49,456 bases of DNA, taken from assembly GCA_934271085.1 (NCBI GenBank), contig CAKQQU010000004.1, positions 1-49,456 on the forward strand. Reading direction: 5' to 3'. This DNA comes from an uncultured Bacillota bacterium. Lineage in GTDB: Bacteria > Bacillota > Dehalobacteriia > UBA4068. Positions within the stretch are counted from its first letter, which is position 1, and every line of letters begins with the position of its first letter. A program made the translations under genes and the position numbers. The notes below the pieces were generated by a model. It searched no databases, was not told the origin of the DNA, and worked only from the letters and a program-made list of their open reading frames with translations. Shown here one piece after another: positions 16,081-23,513 of this stretch.

Positions 16081-16773
16081 TTAAACAAACTGGCTGAAAA
16101 AACTTACGGCAATAACCGTGAGCAGGCCGGAAGTTACCAGCGCCAGACTGCTCATAGCGCCCTCGACCTCGCCCATTTCCATAGCGCGGCTGGTACCCAT
16201 GGCATGAGCTGCCGAGCCGATGGCTATCCCTTTGGCTATAGGCTCCCGTATGCGGGCCAGACGGCAGAAGACCGGGGCGCAGACATTGCCCAGCACGCCG
16301 GTTATCATTATCACCGTAACAGTCAAGGCCATATGTCCCCCCAGCTCTTCCGAAATGCCGATGCCAATGGCATTGGTGACCGATTTGGGAAGCAGGGTAA
16401 CATAATGCACATGATCCAATCCAAAAAGCAGGCACAGGGCCAGCACACAACCGCAGGAAGCCAGCACGCCGGCGGCGACTCCGGCAATTATGGCCCGCCA
16501 GTTGTCCTTAAGCTTCTGCAGTTGTTCATAAAGGGGTATGGCCAGGCAAATAGTGGCCGGGGTAAGCAGATAACTGAGATACCTGGCCCCCTGATAATAA
16601 AGATCGTAATCTATACCTGTCAGCAAAAGCAGTACTATAATAAGTATTACGGAAACCAACAGGGGACTGAATACGGCAAGCCTGCATTTTTTCTGCAGAA
16701 AGCAGGCCAGAAAATAGGCCAGCAAAGTCAGAGCCAGCCCGAAGAAAACAGAATCAGCCCAAAAATCCTTCAT
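16081..16773 (-). CDS. lrgB: LrgB/CidB-family membrane protein
   Basis: Multi-spanning membrane protein (230 residues) paired with LrgA. The pair is linked in Gram-positive bacteria to control of murein hydrolase activity and cell lysis, and more recently to pyruvate uptake. Family features: P-x-T motif TPATICLAIPLY and the conserved stretch LPKSVTNAIGIGISEELGG, then GSAAHAMGTSRAMEMGEVEGAMSSLAL. The start overlaps the lrgA stop by 4 bp, so the two are translationally coupled. Confidence 0.9.
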   Translation of the reverse strand: MKDFWADSVFFGLALTLLAYFLACFLQKKCRLAVFSPLLVSVILIIVLLLLTGIDYDLYYQGARYLSYLLTPATICLAIPLYEQLQKLKDNWRAIIAGVAAGVLASCGCVLALCLLFGLDHVHYVTLLPKSVTNAIGIGISEELGGHMALTVTVIMITGVLGNVCAPVFCRLARIREPIAKGIAIGSAAHAMGTSRAMEMGEVEGAMSSLALVTSGLLTVIAVSFFSQFV

Positions 16774-17135
16774 GCCTGCTTAGACCCCTTTCTTTCCAGA
16801 CGCAGCAGCGCCTGGGTGGTATGTCCCGCGGCAAACATCACCACAAATGTGGAAACGACTGTGATAACAGCATAAGGCAGCAAATGGGGCCTAAGGAGCG
16901 GCCAGCACACCATAAGGCCTACAGCAGGCGGAATAAACATTACCGGCATGATATTAATAAGATATTTGCCGGTATCCTTTACCCAGGAAAGCTTGATGAC
17001 GCCGCTGAACAATCCCCCAAAAAGCAGCAGCAATCCGTAAATGCTGGCAGGTACCGGCAAGGGCAGCAAATAATGAAGAAGTTCCCCCAAAAAGGAAAGC
17101 AGGGCTATAATTGCAAACTGTTTAAGATATTTCAT
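16770..17135 (-). CDS. lrgA: LrgA/CidA-family holin-like protein
   Basis: Small membrane protein of four predicted helices, 121 residues from the ATG at 17135, which follows GAGGTG by about 4 nt. The family stretch LPVPASIYGLLLLFGGLF and the FIPPAVGLM segment are clear. The holin-like partner of LrgB, overlapping it by 4 bp. A terminator of the parAB operon stands just upstream, so lrgAB has its own transcription. No lytSR-type regulator is next to it. Confidence 0.9.
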   Translation of the reverse strand: MKYLKQFAIIALLSFLGELLHYLLPLPVPASIYGLLLLFGGLFSGVIKLSWVKDTGKYLINIMPVMFIPPAVGLMVCWPLLRPHLLPYAVITVVSTFVVMFAAGHTTQALLRLERKGSKQA

Positions 17136-17173
17136 GGCACCTCGCAAACATACTGCATAATAAAGAATATTTA

Positions 17174-17212
17174 TACAAAAAAACGGCAAAGTCTTAAGGC
17201 GGCTTTGCCGTT
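17174..17212 (-). terminator. Terminator after parAB
   Basis: Ten-nt arms (17182-17191 and 17203-17212) form a perfect stem; on the minus strand it ends in seven T residues. It isolates parAB from lrgAB. Confidence 0.85.
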
Positions 17213-17272
17213 AAATTTATATATCGGTGTAGACGGCCGATCATAAGAGCCGCGTAATTATCCTGAATATTA

Positions 17273-17302
17273 CCGGTATTGCCTTTATAAAGGCAATACC
17301 GG
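17273..17302. repeat. Perfect 30-bp palindrome after parB
   Basis: Fifteen-nt arms meet without a loop 11 bp beyond the parB stop, and no T run follows. It may add to the terminator at 17174-17212, protect the mRNA 3' end, or bind a protein. Confidence 0.6.
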
Positions 17303-17313
17303 GCAAACACGCA

Positions 17314-18189
17314 TTACTCGTCTTCCAACAGCCTTTCGATAAGGTTTTCCAGATCGTCGCCGCTGTTGTAGCTGATGACCAGCTTACCCTTATCCAAGGA
17401 GCCGCTGAGCTTTACCGGCATACCCAAAGAACCGCGAAAGCGCTTTTCCAGATCGCAGAAATGAGCATTCCGCATCCTGCTGCCCCCATCGGCAGCCGGC
17501 TTTTGCTTTTTATTGTCAGCCAGGTCACGAGCCATCTTCTCCGCATCCCGCACAGAAAGGGAGCGGGCTATAATAGCATCTACCAGCCGGCTTTGGGCCA
17601 GTGGATCGCTTAGGGAAAGAACAGCCCGGGCATGCCCTGGTGAAAGACGGCCGTCTTCCACCATAGCCCGGTATTGACCGGGCAACTGCAGCAGCCGCAG
17701 GGTATTTGCCAAATAAGAACGGCTTTTCCCCAGCTTTTGCGCTAGCTGTTCCTGGGTATAGCCAAAGCCCTCCATCAGACGGCGGTAAGCGGCAGCTTCT
17801 TCCAGAGCGCTCAGGTCCTCCCGCTGGATATTTTCGATAAGCGAAGCCTCGGCCAACTGCTCGGGGCTGTAATGACGCACTATACATGGCAGCTTTTGCA
17901 AACCGGCGCTTACAGCAGCCCGGTAACGCCTTTCCCCGGCCACTATGCGGTAATCTCCGTCAGGGGTCTCCGTCAGCAGCAGCGGCTGCATAACACCCAG
18001 CTCTCTGATGGAATCTGCCAGCTCAGCCAGCTTTTCTTCATCAAAGCTGCGGCGGGGCTGCTCCGGATCGGGGTGGATGCGGCTGACAGCTATCTGAAGG
18101 ATCCGCTCCTGATCCTGCTCCTGTTCAAACTGGGGATGATCCGGCAAAAGGGCAGAAAGCCCTCTTCCCAAAGCCTGTTTCTTAGCCAT
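17314..18189 (-). CDS. parB: Chromosome partitioning protein ParB (Spo0J)
   Basis: CTP-dependent DNA clamp that loads at parS and spreads to organise the origin. The 291 residues show an N-terminal MAKKQALGRGLSALLPD (ParA-interacting lead), the CTPase motif GERRYRA, ENIQREDLSALEEA, an HTH (YTQEQLAQKLGKSRSYLANTLRLLQLP) and a C-terminal dimerisation domain. The ATG at 18189 follows AAGGAG; it lies 16 bp after parA. Perfect parS sites occur at 19297 and 20154, within 2 kb. Confidence 0.95.
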   Translation of the reverse strand: MAKKQALGRGLSALLPDHPQFEQEQDQERILQIAVSRIHPDPEQPRRSFDEEKLAELADSIRELGVMQPLLLTETPDGDYRIVAGERRYRAAVSAGLQKLPCIVRHYSPEQLAEASLIENIQREDLSALEEAAAYRRLMEGFGYTQEQLAQKLGKSRSYLANTLRLLQLPGQYRAMVEDGRLSPGHARAVLSLSDPLAQSRLVDAIIARSLSVRDAEKMARDLADNKKQKPAADGGSRMRNAHFCDLEKRFRGSLGMPVKLSGSLDKGKLVISYNSGDDLENLIERLLEDE

Positions 18190-18205
18190 GACAATTCTCC
18201 TTATA

Positions 18206-18967
18206 CTAGCAGTTGCCTTCCAGGAATTCCTTGGCAAAAGCCTGGTATTCCTCTGCACCTTTGGAACGTTTATCGTAAAAAACGCCGGGCATACCGTGAC
18301 TGGGCGCTTCCGACAGCTTTACCGAGCGGGAAATAACCGTACGGAAAACCTTATCACCGAAATATTCACGGGCCTCTGCCTCTACCTGCGAGGAAAGATT
18401 GGTATGAGTGCACATCGTCAGCAAAACACCCTCTATGCGCAGCTCGGGGTTAAGATTATTGTGGATCAGCTCATAAGTGGCAAGCAGCTGGCTCAACCCC
18501 TCCAGGGCATAATATTCGCATTGCAAAGGAATTAGCAGGCCGTCCGCCGCAGCAAGAGCATTAACCGTAAGCAGGCCCAAAGAAGGAGGGCAGTCAATAA
18601 AAATATAATCATAAAAAGGTTTTTGGGGGCGCAGGCTGCGGCGCAGCTTATTTTCCCGGGAAATAGCGGAAACCAGCTCCACCTCGGCGCCTGCCAGCTG
18701 GATAGTGGCGGGGATCAGATCCAGATTCTCATAATCAGTATGAATAGTTACCGCCTCGCAGGGAGCATTGTTAATAAGCATATCATATATACAATGCTTA
18801 ATACTGCGCCGTTCAATCCCCAGGCCGCTGCTGGCATTGCCCTGGGGGTCCAAATCCACCAGCAGGGTCTTATGTCCCATGGCGCTGACTGCGGCAGCCA
18901 GATTAATGGCGGTAGTGGTTTTGGCCACGCCGCCTTTTTGATTAACGATAGCGATGATTTTTCCCAT
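18206..18967 (-). CDS. parA: Chromosome partitioning ATPase ParA (Soj)
   Basis: 253-residue deviant Walker ATPase that drives origin segregation and modulates DnaA. Motifs: NQKGGVAKTTTAINLA (signature Lys; Ala replaces the usual Gly before KTT, seen in other Clostridia), LLVDLDPQGNASSGLG and FIDCPPSLGLL. GAGGATATC precedes the ATG. First gene of the parAB operon, with a promoter at 18999-19028. Confidence 0.95.
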   Translation of the reverse strand: MGKIIAIVNQKGGVAKTTTAINLAAAVSAMGHKTLLVDLDPQGNASSGLGIERRSIKHCIYDMLINNAPCEAVTIHTDYENLDLIPATIQLAGAEVELVSAISRENKLRRSLRPQKPFYDYIFIDCPPSLGLLTVNALAAADGLLIPLQCEYYALEGLSQLLATYELIHNNLNPELRIEGVLLTMCTHTNLSSQVEAEAREYFGDKVFRTVISRSVKLSEAPSHGMPGVFYDKRSKGAEEYQAFAKEFLEGNC

Positions 18968-18998
18968 GATATCCTCACAATCTGTTTTTTCAGCTTTT

Positions 18999-19028
18999 AT
19001 CTTAACCTGCGGCCACGATAACTGTCAA
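18999..19028 (-). promoter_or_regulatory. Promoter of parAB
   Basis: Minus strand TTGACA (19023-19028), 18-bp spacer, TAAGAT (18999-19004), leaving a leader of about 25 nt before parA. An inverted repeat (GGGAACAT 19047-19054 with ATGTTCCC 19070-19077) lies just upstream of the -35. Confidence 0.7.
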
Positions 19029-19420
19029 GTTTTCCTCCGCATTATGGGGAACATCAGGTGGTTTGGTTTATGTTCCCGGCCATGGCGGTTATCAAATGCG
19101 CCGCCGCTCCGCCGCTTGCTCCGGTGCGCGCCCTTACACCGCCTTATATTTTATTCTATTACATTATTCACCACAAAACAACCGTTTCAGGCAGAAAAAA
19201 CAGCCGCCCAGGGGCTTGGTCAACGCATTGGCGCATTATGGCCTCTATGCGGCAAGGCACTATGCTGCCGTTTCCCCAAAAAATACGCCTACCGGATGTT
19301 TCACGTGAAACATCCGGTAGGCGCGGATAATATTGCCTGCCGGTATGCTTTAGCCGGCCTTTATACAAATGCATACAGCAAAACCTTTGGTCTATGGCCA
19401 GATTCTGCCGGTTCCCGCTG
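19029..19420. other. Gene-free spacer between parA and the FNT gene
   Basis: About 390 bp without a credible gene. It holds the inverted repeat upstream of the parA promoter (19047-19077) and parS site 1 inside a long palindrome (19286-19323). Short open frames here lack ribosome sites and recognisable domains. Confidence 0.6.
19286..19323. promoter_or_regulatory. parS site 1 inside a 38-bp perfect palindrome
   Basis: The 16-bp TGTTTCACGTGAAACA at 19297-19312 is the exact consensus parS, the ParB loading site. The symmetry continues for 11 more bases on each side, giving 38 bp of perfect palindrome. It lies 330 bp upstream of parA. Confidence 0.95.
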
Positions 19421-20008
19421 TCACTGCTTTCTGTATTTTTCCGCCAGCAGCGAAACACGATACCAGACAATGGCGCCCACCGTATTACCTAAGATATTCA
19501 TCAGGCAAAACAGGGGATAAAAGTTGCGCTGCACGCCCATGTAAAAGGCATCGGCAATACAGTGCTCGAAACCCGCCAGAATAAAAACAGCCACCCCGAA
19601 AACAGGATAAACCGGGTTTTTGGTTTTTTTAAAGGCCGCTACGGAAAGATACATGATAATGCCGCACATGCAGGAAAGAGCGAATACCAAAAGGGGCGAG
19701 CGGGCAAATTTACCGGAAAGATCAACGGCAATGAATACAGATGCCAGCAGGCCTGTAGCGTAGGCGCCAATAAAATTCCCCACGAGCACTGTAAACATCC
19801 TGCGCGCATCCTTTAAAGAAGCTGTGCCTATCATACCCGTATAAAGGTACAGCTCCATTACCAGCACGCTGAGGAGGCCAAAGGAAAACAGGACAGCGCC
19901 GGCCACCCGGTTGTCCACAGCCAAATACACCCAGCCGCCAATACCGATGCAGATACCTGCGAGGATAGCCTTGAGCAGTTCGTGCATAATATTTTTCCGC
20001 AAATCCAT
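19421..20008 (-). CDS. Compact formate/nitrite transporter (FNT) family protein
   Basis: Six predicted membrane helices in only 195 residues; FNT channels are usually 250-290. The fifth-helix motif GFEHCIADAFYM with the central His of FNT pores and a NILGNTVGAI sixth-helix motif support the family. Loops and termini are short. The usual NWLVC-like helix-four segment is replaced by SCMCGIIMYL. It could carry formate, nitrite, hydrosulfide or another small anion. AAAGG precedes the ATG. It lies between the two parS sites, downstream of rsmG. Confidence 0.75.
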   Translation of the reverse strand: MDLRKNIMHELLKAILAGICIGIGGWVYLAVDNRVAGAVLFSFGLLSVLVMELYLYTGMIGTASLKDARRMFTVLVGNFIGAYATGLLASVFIAVDLSGKFARSPLLVFALSCMCGIIMYLSVAAFKKTKNPVYPVFGVAVFILAGFEHCIADAFYMGVQRNFYPLFCLMNILGNTVGAIVWYRVSLLAEKYRKQ

Positions 20009-20153
20009 TATATTACCTTTATTCCCTTTCTCATCCCCAGTTTACAGTTAATACTAAAAGATGGCTAAATCCTGCATATGCCCCGACCGAAACCAGTTCA
20101 AACTATAAACGGTTTGTTTAAACCCAAATCCCGGGGTCTTCCTTAAAGCAAAA

Positions 20154-20169
20154 TGTTTCACGTGAAACA
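20154..20169. promoter_or_regulatory. parS site 2
   Basis: Exact consensus TGTTTCACGTGAAACA, without the extended symmetry seen at site 1. It lies in the ~300-bp space between the FNT gene and rsmG; nothing else was recognised in that space. Confidence 0.95.
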
Positions 20170-20305
20170 CTGTCCTTAAAACTACTTGCGATTAAACTTT
20201 ATGTACAAATTTAAGCCAGCGACGTCGGCTATGATACCGGCACGGATCTATTATAAGGCCCTGCGCTCCGCCGGAAATTATCCGGTTTTCCTGGGGGCAT
20301 TAGGG

Positions 20306-21028
20306 CTAAAGAGGTCTTTTTGCCGGCATTCCGGGCCTGCGGGGATATTTATCAGGGGTAGCCTGTTTTTTTCGGATAATAAGCAGGCTGCGGCTTTCGC
20401 CGCATGGCAAATCGTAATGGAGGATCTGCCGACATTCGCCGCCCAACAAAGACAGGGCATTGGCTGCGGCTGCCAGTTCTTCTGTGGGATCAGGGCCTTT
20501 CATGGCGAAAAAAACACCGCCGGTTTTAAGCAAGGGGAAGCTGTATTCTGCCAGCACAGCCAGTTCGGCAACTGCCCTGGCTGTTACCAGATCAAAACTT
20601 TCCCTAAGAGAAGCGTCCCGTCCGGCTTCTTCTGCCCGCAGAGGCAAGGCCCGTACTCCGGTCAGGCCCATGGCTGACGCAGTATCATTAAGAAAATCCG
20701 TTTTTTTGCGGGAAGATTCTATCAAAGTAAAATCCGTTTCCGGACAGGCGGCCGCCATAACCAGCCCGGGGAAGCCGCCGCCGCTGCCGATATCCGCAAC
20801 TTTTCCACCCTGGGGCAGCAGCTTTTTTAAAGCCTCCGCGGCAGCCAGACAATCCGCATAGTGCTTTGGCGCCGCGGCCTCCGGCTGGGTAATGGCAGTA
20901 AGATTAAAGCAGGCATTGGCCTTGCTTAAAAGCTGCCAGTGACAGGCCAGCTTTTGCAAAAGGTGTTCCGGCCCGGCCAGCCCCATTGCCTCTAAACAAG
21001 GGAGCAGCTCCTTGATTATTTCATCCAT
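20306..21028 (-). CDS. rsmG: 16S rRNA (guanine-527-N7) methyltransferase RsmG
   Basis: SAM-dependent methylation of G527 in 16S rRNA. Characteristic: LNLTAIT-like NLTAITQPEAAAPKHYADCL, the SAM motif VADIGSGGGFPGLVMAAACP, LIESSRKKTDFL, and ARAVAELAVLAEYSFPLLKTGG. 240 residues, normal length. AGGAGG-like site before the ATG. In many bacteria it follows mnmG; here about 250 bp carrying DnaA boxes separate them. Confidence 0.94.
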   Translation of the reverse strand: MDEIIKELLPCLEAMGLAGPEHLLQKLACHWQLLSKANACFNLTAITQPEAAAPKHYADCLAAAEALKKLLPQGGKVADIGSGGGFPGLVMAAACPETDFTLIESSRKKTDFLNDTASAMGLTGVRALPLRAEEAGRDASLRESFDLVTARAVAELAVLAEYSFPLLKTGGVFFAMKGPDPTEELAAAANALSLLGGECRQILHYDLPCGESRSLLIIRKKQATPDKYPRRPGMPAKRPL

Positions 21029-21122
21029 CTTTTCCTCCTGTTATCAGCAGTTTTCCCCGGCAGGGGAGAACGGGGGGATAATTCACCCTTTGTCTTAGCT
21101 GAAGTTAAAATGAAAATTCACA

Positions 21123-21165
21123 TATTCCACAGTTTATCCACAGGCGAAAACCGGTTTGTGGAAAA
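21123..21165. promoter_or_regulatory. DnaA-box cluster between mnmG and rsmG
   Basis: Three boxes in 43 bp: TATTCCACA (21123-21131), the perfect TTATCCACA (21134-21142) and, reversed, TTTTCCACA (21157-21165). They lie in an AT-rich stretch upstream of rsmG. They may titrate DnaA, form part of an origin, or regulate rsmG-parAB. Confidence 0.65.
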
Positions 21166-21276
21166 TATTGTCAAAGCAACTGCCTGGCAGCCCGGTCATA
21201 ATAAGCAACCGCAGATAAAGCCAGTTTGCTCCGGCATTTTGCTCCTGCAATGCTTCCGGGCCAACGGCTCATAAAC

Positions 21277-23169
21277 TTATGCTCCGGGATTATCGCCCAA
21301 ATGCCCGGCCTTAAGCCAGGCCAGCAACACATTTACATCTGCAGGGGAAACGCCGCTGATACGCAGCGCCTGTCCAACACAGCCGGGTTTATGCCTTTCC
21401 AGCTTTTGTGCAGCCTCGATAGATAATCCTTTTATCCCCAAATAATCCACATTCTGGGACAGCTTCTTCTCTTCCAGATGGCGGAAGCGCTCCACCTGCT
21501 CTTCCTGCTTTTTCAGATAGCCTGCGTATTTAAGGCAGATATCCACTTCCTCGGCGCACTGGCTATCCAGGGGCTGGGCGGGAGGGAAGTGGGCGCAGAT
21601 AAAAGCATAATCTACTTCCGGCCGCTGCATCAAAGAAGCCAGATCAGTACCCACCGCTGCGGAAATACCGCATTCTGACAGCTTGTCCAAAGAAGGTCTG
21701 GTCTGTTTCAGCCGTTCTATCTCTTCTTCCACACGCTGCTTTTTGGCGCGGAAAGCGGCAAGCCGGCACGCATCCACCAGCCCATAGGGTACGCCCTTTT
21801 CTGTCAGGCGCATATCCGCATTATCCTGCCGCAACAGCAAACGGTATTCCGACCTGCTGGTAAACAGCCGGTAAGGCTCATCTACGCCTTTGGTTATAAG
21901 ATCGTCGGCCAGCACTCCCATATAAGCGTCTGCCCGGCTCAGGATAAAAGGCGGCAAACCCCGGATGGCAGCCGCCGCATTAACAGCGGCCAGCAGCCCC
22001 TGCGCAGCAGCTTCCTCATAGCCGCTGGTGCCGTTGATCTGCCCCGCGCAAAAGAGCCCCTGAACCTGGCGGGTCTCCAAAGTTGCCTTGAGAGAAAGGG
22101 GGTCTATGCAATCATATTCTATGGCATAGGCCGGACGGATAATCCGGCAATGTTCCAGCCCCGGAATAGTCTGCATAAAGGCAAGCTGCACTTCCTCCGG
22201 CAAAGAACTGCTCATACCCTGCACATAGTATTCATTACCGGCCTCGCTTTCCGGCTCCAGAAAAAGCTGATGACTTTCCCTGTCGGCAAAGCGTACTACC
22301 TTATCCTCAATGCTTGGGCAATATCTGGGGCCAATACCCTTGATCCTGCCGGAATAAAGCGGCGCCCGGTGAAGATTGGCCCGTATTATCTCATGGGTGG
22401 CTTCATTGGTATGAGAAAGCCAGCAGGGAATGGAAGGCCGGTCATATTGTCCCGGAGTTGTCAGATAAGAAAAAGCCAGATTATTATCCCCCTCCTGACG
22501 CTGGGTCCTGGTGAAATCAATGCTGTCCGCAGCCAGCCGGGCAGGAGTGCCTGTTTTAAAGCGGGCCATGGGCAGGCCCAGCCGGGAAATTGCCTCGGAA
22601 AGACCTATGGATGGAGGAAAACCGGTAGGGCCGGAAGTTTTCTCGTATTCGCCGATAATAACTTTGCCGTTCATATAGGTGCCGGTACAAATAACCGCCG
22701 CCCGGCAGCGGAAAACAGCCCCGGAGCCGGTAACGCAGCCGGTAATCCTGCCATCCTCTACCAGCAGATCGGTAACTTCCCCCTGACGTATATGCAGCCC
22801 GGCCATATTTTCCAGATAGCGGCGCATAGTCAGTTGGTAAAGAGGCTTGTCTATCTGCGCCCTAAGCGCCCGCACCGCAGGCCCGCGGGAAACATTAAGC
22901 ATCCTTATCTGAATAAGGGTACGGTCGGTAATGGCAGCCATAGCGCCGCCCAGTGCGTCTATCTCCCGCACCAGCACGCTTTTGGCAGGACCGCCTATAG
23001 CAGGATTACAGGGGGCCATGGCAATGGATTCGGGACTCATGGTCAGCAGCAGGGTGCGCACACCCATGCGGGCAGCCGCAGCCGCAGCCTCGCTGCCTGC
23101 ATGGCCGCCTCCTATTATTATAACGTCATATTCGCCTGCCAGATATTGGCCTTGCTGAAGTTTATTCAC
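21277..23169 (-). CDS. mnmG: tRNA uridine-34 5-carboxymethylaminomethyl modification enzyme MnmG
   Basis: FAD protein that, with MnmE, installs the cmnm5 group at wobble uridine 34. The 630 residues hold the FAD motif IIIGGGHAGSEAA, GAMAAITDRT, PCNPAIGGPAKS, the FKTGTPARL segment, CPSIEDKVVRF and a C-terminal helical domain ending near GVSPADVNVLLAWLK. The start is a GTG at 23169 with AAGGAAG about 7 nt upstream. mnmE is not adjacent; the gene instead follows the feo operon. Confidence 0.96.
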   Translation of the reverse strand: MNKLQQGQYLAGEYDVIIIGGGHAGSEAAAAAARMGVRTLLLTMSPESIAMAPCNPAIGGPAKSVLVREIDALGGAMAAITDRTLIQIRMLNVSRGPAVRALRAQIDKPLYQLTMRRYLENMAGLHIRQGEVTDLLVEDGRITGCVTGSGAVFRCRAAVICTGTYMNGKVIIGEYEKTSGPTGFPPSIGLSEAISRLGLPMARFKTGTPARLAADSIDFTRTQRQEGDNNLAFSYLTTPGQYDRPSIPCWLSHTNEATHEIIRANLHRAPLYSGRIKGIGPRYCPSIEDKVVRFADRESHQLFLEPESEAGNEYYVQGMSSSLPEEVQLAFMQTIPGLEHCRIIRPAYAIEYDCIDPLSLKATLETRQVQGLFCAGQINGTSGYEEAAAQGLLAAVNAAAAIRGLPPFILSRADAYMGVLADDLITKGVDEPYRLFTSRSEYRLLLRQDNADMRLTEKGVPYGLVDACRLAAFRAKKQRVEEEIERLKQTRPSLDKLSECGISAAVGTDLASLMQRPEVDYAFICAHFPPAQPLDSQCAEEVDICLKYAGYLKKQEEQVERFRHLEEKKLSQNVDYLGIKGLSIEAAQKLERHKPGCVGQALRISGVSPADVNVLLAWLKAGHLGDNPGA

Positions 23170-23242
23170 AAAATTACTTCCTTGGATTTTTATTTACCTT
23201 ATTTTCGCTATTTGCGTTTAGGGAAAACAAAACCTGTACAAA

Positions 23243-23479
23243 TCATTTTTGCGGCTTTTTGCTGCAGTTATCTTCATCGCCGGCACAGCATTTATCTGAT
23301 ATATCCTTATCCGAAAGGGAGCCGTTCTTTCCGTAGCTGCATTGAGAACGGGCAGAACAGCCGCTGCAGCCCCGGCAATGGCAGCCGCCGCCCATTTTTT
23401 TGCGGCGATGGGAGCTGTAGCAGATCCAGAAGCAAAAACCAACTATCAAAACAATAATGATAATATCGATCAGCCTCAT
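23243..23479 (-). CDS. Small Cys-rich membrane protein associated with FeoB
   Basis: 78 residues: one N-terminal helix (IDIIIIVLIVGFCFWICY), a basic patch (RRKK), then a Cys-rich tail (CHCRGCSGCSARSQC...CC...C). This matches the FeoB-associated Cys-rich proteins found in Firmicutes. It lies 34 bp downstream of feoB and probably helps ferrous iron transport or senses iron or redox state; the exact role is unknown. Confidence 0.8.
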   Translation of the reverse strand: MRLIDIIIIVLIVGFCFWICYSSHRRKKMGGGCHCRGCSGCSARSQCSYGKNGSLSDKDISDKCCAGDEDNCSKKPQK

Positions 23480-23513
23480 TATTAGCCTCCCTTTTAATAA
23501 GAGCAGCGACAGG

